Shown here one piece after another: positions 59,182 to 64,000 of a stretch of DNA of 64,000 nucleotides. Each line of letters starts with the position of its first letter. Position 1 is the first letter of the stretch. Location of the stretch: assembly GCA_916048095.2 (NCBI GenBank), contig OU696574.1, forward strand, positions 4,453,001 through 4,517,000, read 5' to 3'. Below the pieces are notes generated by a model that did not search any database, was not told where the DNA came from, and worked only from the letters and a program-made list of their open reading frames with translations. Both the position numbers and the translations under genes were made by a program. The DNA comes from Sacculina carcini. Its lineage: Eukaryota > Arthropoda > Thecostraca > Sacculinidae.

Positions 59182-62100
59182 ATTTCGACATCTTTTTTGG
59201 AGAGAGTGCAAAAATACGCGTTGGGTATGGAACCCGCTGAGTTCACTCACCAGGATCTCTACAAGTATGCGCGGTCTTTGGATCAACGGCATGATTTGGT
59301 CGTCGGAGATTGGGAGGCCAATAGTGCCGACGATCTGCTTCTGGCTGTCGTCGCGGTCTACATCTGGGCGTACGAGCGACGTCATGACGTCGGTGTCACG
59401 GTGGCTGAGTACGTTCGTGACACAAATTCCAGACGCGGAAAAACCCCCGCGCTCCTTTCAGAGCTAGTGTGTCGATTCTTCCCCGCGTCGTGGCGATCGG
59501 TCAAGTCGGTGGCGCGTCAGTATTTGCCTTGCGGAGCTATGGCCCGCTTACGCAAATGCATAAACGCTTGGATGATGCGCGAGAAGTTCAATCTTGAAAT
59601 CGGTGAGCCCGTGGAGTTTTTGACAGTAACCACCACACTGCAGCAAAAGGTTCGAGCATTGGAATGTGTGAATCAGAATCCGATGCCTGTGGACGAAATA
59701 AGCCAAGCAGTTTTGAGCGCGACGAGCGCCATAGTCGAACGTAAGTGCGCGCCCTGTAGCGGCAAAAAGGTTCATGTACCACCGCCCGTCACTGAAACTG
59801 GCGACTTGGAAATGAGTCAAGCAGTTCCGAGCGCGACATGCGAAATGGTTGAACGTAAGTGCGCGCCATGTAGTGACAAAAAGGTTCTTGCACCACCACC
59901 CGCCACTGAAGCTGAGGATTTGGGAGCAGAGGTTCCGCTGCCCGACATCGTATCTTTGCCGCGGACTGCTAAGGTGGGAGTAGTTGGTGATGGACTGTGC
60001 ATGTACCATGCCGTTGCTATGCAACTTGGTTATGAAACCGAAGATCTGTTGGACATTCTCGCCGCGACCACAAAAAACGAGCGGCGTCGTGACAAGTACC
60101 GTTCGCGTGCTCTCGGCGACAGCGACATGTTTGGAGATATTTCGCGGGAGTTTGACGCGTCTTTGTTTGTACGCTATAAGGGTGTCGTGCGACAGTTCGG
60201 TAAAGGTTCGGTCAAAGTGTACTTGGATTACACTCCCGGCTTGACGGCCGAGGCCGTGGGGCACTATGACATTTTTGTCCCAAAAGATGTCATTTCGGAG
60301 ATACGCCAGCACTGTCCTTTTCGCGAGGAGTGTCTGGTCTGCTCCGCGACTGACGAGGACTGGTCGAACACGGTCGATGTTATCGCGTTTCGAGCGCCCA
60401 TTGATGAGCGCGTCGTCTCAAACGCACACGTCTTCAAAGTCGCTCGCCCAAATGACCATCGTTACCACGTTCGCTGGATTGATGTAGCCGTTGACAGACT
60501 TGCTGGCGCGAACGGATTGTTAATTGTCGCGGCGACGCTACACACCACGTATGATTTGCATTACATCCTGACGAAATTTATCGAAAGAGAGTGTGATTTG
60601 GCGCGAGTGTCATGCGCTGCGGATATAACCGCGAAAGAAAAGCAGAAACTCGATTCGGTGCTGCGAGATCTTGGTGTGAGTGTGAATTTGGACGGCCGTG
60701 TGTTTGGTTTGGGCTACCGAATTGAATGTAGCCTTGACCGCATGGTGGTACGAGCACGCGACAGACGGCACTTCGTCGATGCCTACTGCGCGCGCTTCTG
60801 TGACGGACGTTGCGATGAACTACGACTGGAGGGCGCGAATCCGCACATTCCAGTGATCGACAAATTATATGCGATGTCAGAGTTCAAATCGGCGGCTGTG
60901 CACCGGTGCAGCGAACTTGAAATTGATACTAAAACCAGAAGAGTCACATTTGCCGACGATGCGGAAGAATCGGTGAAAGGGCAGTTGGAGTCGGAGAGCG
61001 ACTCATCGTACTCCGACGAGCGCGAGAGTGAAGTTTCGAGTGACGACGAATGTGTTTGCGAGACCCACTATGCCCAATTGGGAACAATGAGCGCAGGCGG
61101 AGAAGTAACGGATGACTCGGTTCCTCTGTTGGACGTATCGACTTCGTCGTCCGAACAGATGGATGATTTAGTGAGCGCGGAAACCAACGTCTTCGACTTG
61201 AATGATCTCGCACCAAGGTTGACGCGCGATAGTTCTGGGTGTGACGCCGGCGCTGTAGACAGTTGTCCTGAGGCATGTGATTCGCTGGATGTCGACGTCA
61301 GGGACGGAGCGTCTAGTGACGGACATGCGTCGTCAAGGTCGGCTGAGTTCGTCGATTTGGAAGCGCGGTCGAGTGGAGCCACCGTGCATTTGACATTCCA
61401 CGCACGACGATGGACGATGTACGGCGCTGGCATAGCGCTAGGCGAACCCGTTGCCGATGGTTATCGCATTCGCCGCGTGAAGCCCGGGTCTCACGCTAGT
61501 CAGATCGGACTACGCCGTGGTGACGTCGTCGTGTCCATGAACGGGCGAACCATTAGCCAAAGCTTCGTTGTGAGGTCGCGCGATGTCGGGTTAACTCGCA
61601 TGCGACGTCTTTGTGTCGCAGTACGACCGACGGAATGTTTAACCGTAGTATCAACTAAGGCAAGACTGAACGCCGTCTTGGACAAGAACGGTTTCTTGGC
61701 GTCGAACCTAGAACACGTGCCGACGGGATCGCAGCTCGTGGGCGTGGGTCAGAAGTGTGGTTTGTCCGTCGAATGTATGCTGGACGAGTATGGAATCGCT
61801 GATCACGTAGCCGCGACATTCGTGCCGGAGACCGGGTCCGTCGATCAAACAGTCACTTATCGAACGACCTTCGACGTCGCGTCCGGTGTGTACCCGTTCA
61901 AACGCAAGATTGGCGCTACAGCACCTAAAACCCGCAAAATTGCGAGAGAGTCGCGTGATTACGTGCCTCAAGCTGCGGAGGAAATATGGAACGATTTCCG
62001 TGTACCACCTGGATTCGACGTCAAAGTCGAGATGCCCACAGAAACTAAAGTTGAACGCAGAGCTGACCCACCGAGTCAAGCACCTGGCAATTACCACTGG

Positions 62101-64000
62101 AATACCGTGTTGGACGACTACGTTCTAAATAGCAGGTGCGATGGAACACCGATAGGTATAGCTAATGCCAGCATTCGCGAGCAAGTGCATATTTGGCGCA
62201 GTGACGCGCGAATCAAAACAAAAGCTATGACGGAGCTGTATCGCATTGTGCAAAGATACGCGCGAGATACTGTCAAGCTGCGTGTGATTCTGACTCGCGA
62301 CCCCGATCTGGTGGCATACGATTGCGATGACAGACGGGTCATCGTCGGAGGGACGGAGTTATCCGCCTATACGCACTGCTTTAATGGCTCCGAGATCGTC
62401 CCGTGGGACATGAATAAACAGAGTGGGATGGTGATCTTTACAGATGCCTTGCGCATCTTTAACCAGGAGAAACTTGTGGAGCGAACTCACGGCACGCAAT
62501 TGACTACATTGCCTGAGGTTGAGTTCGTTAATGGCGTGCCAGGGTGCGGAAAAACTACATACATAATATCCGAGCACAGACGTGGCAAATACTTGATATT
62601 AACTACCACACGAGATGCCGCGGCAGACATACGAAACAGAGTTGAAGAGGCGGACAAAGAACTTTATCGTACGATTGATTCGTATCTCATTCACGGAGGT
62701 GATGAACGACGTGACACTGTGTGGATCGACGAAGCGTTAATGTGTCACGCTCGTTCCATTATGCTAGTGGCCGCCAAATCTGGATGCGCACGGATGGTAT
62801 TAGTTGGAGACCGTAACCAGATTCCCTATATTAATAGAATCAAGCAAGTGTCGGTCAGATACTCGGACGTCAGTGCGATGTTCCCCGCAACGAAATCGCT
62901 GAACGTCAGCCATCGTTGTCCTGTAGACGTCGCCGCCCTTTTTTCATCGAGTTATAAGAACGGCATGCAGTCTACCAATAAAACCCTCTCTTCCATGAGT
63001 GTTCAGCGAATCAACAACGTACACCAGGTGCCTCTACAAGGTTTCGATGCTTATCTCACATTTAAGCAGTCGGAAAAGCAGGAGCTGATAAAACATGGAT
63101 GTAAGCCAGTGCACACTGTACACGAGTTCCAAGGTCAGCAGGCTGGTCGTATCGCCCTTGTTCGGCTGAATAACCGACCTGCTGACGAGATTTACAATCG
63201 CAAGAGCCACGTATTGGTGGCCTTGACACGACACAGGAGGGAACTTGTGTATATTAATTGCGGAGTATCGGACACTGTAGTCAAATCTATTGATCGAGCC
63301 AAGAATATCGATGTTGGAAAGTTTCTCTTTAGAATGATCGGCGGCGGTGGTACTTACCGCAACGCTGTTGATATGTTCAGCGACATTAGAACGTTCAACT
63401 CAATTAAACGATCTGGTCGGCGATTGACGCCGAAGGACGCTGGATGGGTTATAAAATCTTTAAAACCTGACGTTCTGATACTCACCTTCTGTTCACGACT
63501 GCACGAAAAGAAATTCATGGTCGAGCACGCTAGTGACGTGTGCAGCTTCTCCAAACTGTCGAAGGTGCGGAAGTTTACACCGTACATTGTCGTGTCTGGT
63601 GACGTGAGCGGGGCTACGAAGGTGTGTGATAAAACTTGCTGCCGTAATGCTCTGACCTACGCCAAACTAAAATTGCTTCTCAAATCTTATCCGTCGGACA
63701 GCGTGACTATAGCCAGGCGGGTCATGGCCTTGTATGGTGATGAGTACTGTGTGGACAGAGTGAAAAGAGCGGAAGTCGGAAGCGCGCACGTTGAAAAACC
63801 CCCTCGATGTGACCCGGTGGGCGTTAGCGTGTTGCAAGCTTACTACGACGAAATGTCGCGTGGTGCTGGCTGTATAGATGTATCACGTGACCATCAGGTA
63901 ATCCTCGAGGGCAGACACAATCTTGAGATACCTAACACCACGGTGGACTTGTCTAAATTGAACATCATTAAGCCGAGTACCTATGACAGGATGGAGGCTA
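59166..64000 (+). pseudogene. Unit 4, right part: rest of methyltransferase to helicase/RdRp linker, runs off edge
   Basis: The frame is open from the insertion to the window end with no stop, covering the end of the methyltransferase region, the CxxC duplication, the OTU-like block, the acidic linker (about 60950-61200), the PDZ-like domain (about 61416-61640), the helicase (Walker A at 62532) and part of the linker before the RdRp. None of the unit 1-3 lesions is present in this part. About 1.1 kb of the unit, including the RdRp catalytic motifs, lies beyond the edge. Unit 4 is broken only by the LINE. Confidence 0.9.

Larger units (their letters stand above)
32730..64000 (+). repeat. Head-to-tail array of endogenous virga/kita-like replicase units
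   Basis: The landmark ACACGCATAATGATACCC recurs at 32730, 40058, 47386 and 54715, giving periods of 7,328, 7,328 and 7,329 bp. Units 1 and 2 are each one base short through known 1-bp deletions, so the ancestral period is 7,329 bp, or 3 x 2,443. All units are in the same orientation and nearly identical; I noted only about a dozen substitutions. No stop codon or untranslated gap separates units. The array runs off the window in unit 4, so the copy number is at least four (one partial). It is visibly richer in C, G and CpG than the flanking transposons. Confidence 0.95.

Noticed and set aside
32730..64000. CRISPR-like or satellite interpretation of the repeats
   Set aside because: The repeats are 7.3-kb coding units without spacers.
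32730..64000. Contamination by an exogenous virus
   Set aside because: The array joins host-type LINE and microsatellite DNA on the left and contains a LINE insertion with target duplication.

Overview
The window looks like nuclear DNA of an invertebrate animal, most likely an arthropod. It is packed with metazoan transposable elements: L2/CR1-like, I-type and other non-LTR elements, Ty3/gypsy, BEL/Pao, mariner, piggyBac, Helitron and tRNA-derived SINEs. It has long GT microsatellites and a short TTAGG run, the arthropod telomere motif. It also carries genes of an RNA virus group that infects arthropods. No bacterial-type genes are present. I cannot name the species.

Positions 1-27.4 kb are a transposon graveyard. 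Left to right: a LINE fragment with a PHD finger and reverse transcriptase (RT); a LINE with an inverted 5' half; the 5' half of a LINE with a complete ORF1; the end of a gypsy element and its putative LTR; an L2-like 3' fragment, possibly inside an intron of a small host transcript; a tRNA-like SINE; a decayed LINE holding an apparently intact mariner transposon (12810-14140); BEL/Pao, piggyBac and IS630/Tc1-like remnants; a decayed Helitron (about 18.8-22.1 kb); a decayed gypsy element (about 22.4-25.5 kb); a second SINE; and a LINE ORF1 relic.

Positions 27.8-32.6 kb are an essentially intact L2/CR1-like LINE. ORF1 has zinc knuckles. ORF2 (endonuclease plus RT) lies in the -1 frame and has no usable AUG, and a GGGAAAC slippery heptamer sits directly against the ORF1 stop. 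The 3' end is a stem-loop followed by a TAATG tail.

Positions 32,730-64,000 (right window edge) are the standout. They hold a head-to-tail array of at least four near-identical 7,329-bp units, each the replicase of a virga/kita/negev-like positive-strand RNA virus. Domain order is methyltransferase, CxxC repeat, OTU-like protease, unknown region, acidic linker, PDZ-like domain, SF1 helicase, RdRp. The period is exactly 3 x 2,443, and no stop or untranslated region separates the units, so the RdRp of one unit runs in frame into the methyltransferase of the next. Units 1-3 carry a few private lesions: 1-bp deletions in units 1 and 2, and stops in units 1 and 3. Unit 4 is split by a 3,026-bp I-type LINE with a 16-bp target-site duplication, which shows that the array is chromosomal. 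The array continues past the right edge, so its copy number is unknown.
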